Origin: Palaemon carinicauda | Taxonomy: Eukaryota > Arthropoda > Malacostraca > Decapoda > Palaemonidae | Assembly (NCBI RefSeq): GCF_036898095.1 | Contig: NC_090765.1 | Coordinates: 34,410,835 to 34,474,834, forward strand | Direction: 5' to 3' | DNA: 64,000 nucleotides | Shown: piece by piece, positions 63,137 through 64,000 of the stretch | How the letters are laid out: each line of letters begins with the position of its first letter | How positions within the stretch are numbered: position 1 is the stretch's first letter | The notes under the pieces: generated by a model | Database searches by the model: none | The model's input: the letters and a program-made list of their open reading frames with translations, nothing else | Told to the model about the DNA's origin: nothing | Made by a program: the position numbers and the translations under genes

Positions 63137-64000
63137 TTTTCAATATTAATCTTACCCGATAATCATGTAGCTGTCAACTCTGTTGCCGACAGAAATCTAC
63201 GGTCGGGATACGCCAGCGATCGCTATACAGGTGGGGGTGAACATCACAGCGCCATCTGTGGTCAGGTACTCCAGTACTTCTTGTCAACACCACCTCAATT
63301 TTTCCTCTGTCGTGCCTCCGGCTAGACCTACATGGATACGCTGTTGATTCTGGAGTTTTTGCTCACGATTTGGTGATGTATTTGCTCTAGAGTTTAGCTT
63401 TCGCTATTCAGGAAGTTTTATCATTAGCTTAGCTAGCTTTTGGAATTAATTTGATTAATTATGGTGACGAAGAGAGTATGAACTCTCTTTCACTTTTAAA
63501 TGGCCGACCCTTCCCTTAGACGGAAGTGTTGGTGTCTAAGAGAGTATAGACTCTCTTTCTTAATTTTGCTTAACAAAAGTTATAGATTTATTTTATATCT
63601 CTCCGCCTTTTATAGGCCTCTTCGATTAACTTCCTTTTATTATAAACTTATTAAAATTAATTTTTATATTTGTTTATATTCGACCTTTCCTAATAGTAGG
63701 CGGTCTTTTCTTGGTACCGAAGTTAATTAACATTGAGCCCGTCATTTCGTTTTTACCTGTTAACATATTATGCTATTTTAATGTTTTTGAAAGAATTTCT
63801 TTGATAGTCTCGTACTGTTTTCAAAGTTGAACTAACGTTTTGTTTTGTCTCTGCAGTTGTTGACGTTCAGAACGTTCAACTTGCGCTCTATCGTTACGAT
63901 AGAGAGAGAATTTTCACGGTGTCACGTTGCAGTAAGAGTAAACCGATTCTAGCGTTTTGTTCATTCTTTCTTAGCTTAATGGTTTTAATTCTAATAAAGG
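63137..64000 (+). mobile_element. DIRS-type retrotransposon G (plus strand, cut by window end)
   Basis: Starts TTTTCAATATTAATCTTACC; the ITR has CCAGCGATCGCTATACAGG and CAGCGCCATCTGTGGTCAGG. From ~63400 the leader follows element D nearly base for base (D 40060-40680), including both palindromes (63852-63903). Its ITR is closer to F, its leader to D. No coding part lies in the window. Confidence 0.9.

Overview
The window looks like nuclear DNA of a decapod crustacean, most likely a caridean/palaemonid-type shrimp. The group is a fair inference from the extreme microsatellite load, arthropod-style SINEs and abundant DIRS retrotransposons; the family is a guess. There is no prokaryotic gene organisation. 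One host gene is recoverable, with a possible exon of a second. About 46 of the last 48 kb is transposon or repeat.

Region 1 (about 1-14.3 kb) holds a plus-strand C-type lectin gene that I assembled from four exons: 1567-3265, 7373-7484, 13034-13119 and 13296-13525. Donor and acceptor sites and codon phase agree at all three junctions. The predicted protein is 708 aa (684 aa from a better internal start). It has a long charged N-terminal region with eight 12-residue repeats, then one six-cysteine C-type lectin domain. The introns carry tandem repeats, including a 2.2 kb minisatellite with a second-level period of 838 bp, and three SINE families. The last ~60 coding bases, the stop codon and the following UTR have been amplified into ten ~80-bp tandem copies (13467-14275).

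Region 2 (16.2-64 kb) is a cluster of seven DIRS-type tyrosine-recombinase retrotransposons, called A-G here. Each has inverted terminal repeats (ITRs) and, where the 3' end is present, an internal complementary region (ICR) joining the complements of the two termini. Genes run Gag, then RT-RNase H with a methyltransferase-like tail, then tyrosine recombinase (YR). A (16190-22640) and C (23018-37334) are on the minus strand. B (23323-32089) is on the plus strand, nested inside C. D (39793-46498), E (48011-54362), F (54557-61476) and G (63137 to the window end) are on the plus strand. A, C, D, F and G form one lineage; B and E are two others. B and F keep all open reading frames and nearly identical ITRs, so they look young and possibly autonomous. 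A and D lack the RT core, C is frameshifted and 5'-truncated, E has lost catalytic residues, and G is cut by the window end.

Between elements lie a probable Tigger/pogo-like transposon end (37335) running into a 500-base assembly gap (38250-38749), an unidentified cysteine-rich exon candidate (46524-46866), and a ~112-bp array (46915-47310) carrying a GCGAAGC hairpin and TTAGG units. The most notable observations are B's integration exactly in the ICR recombination core of C, a right-terminal sequence conserved in the A/C/D/F lineage that contains a consensus GTAAGT donor, a ~2 kb open overlap of the RT and YR frames in both intact elements, and the amplified lectin C-terminal module.
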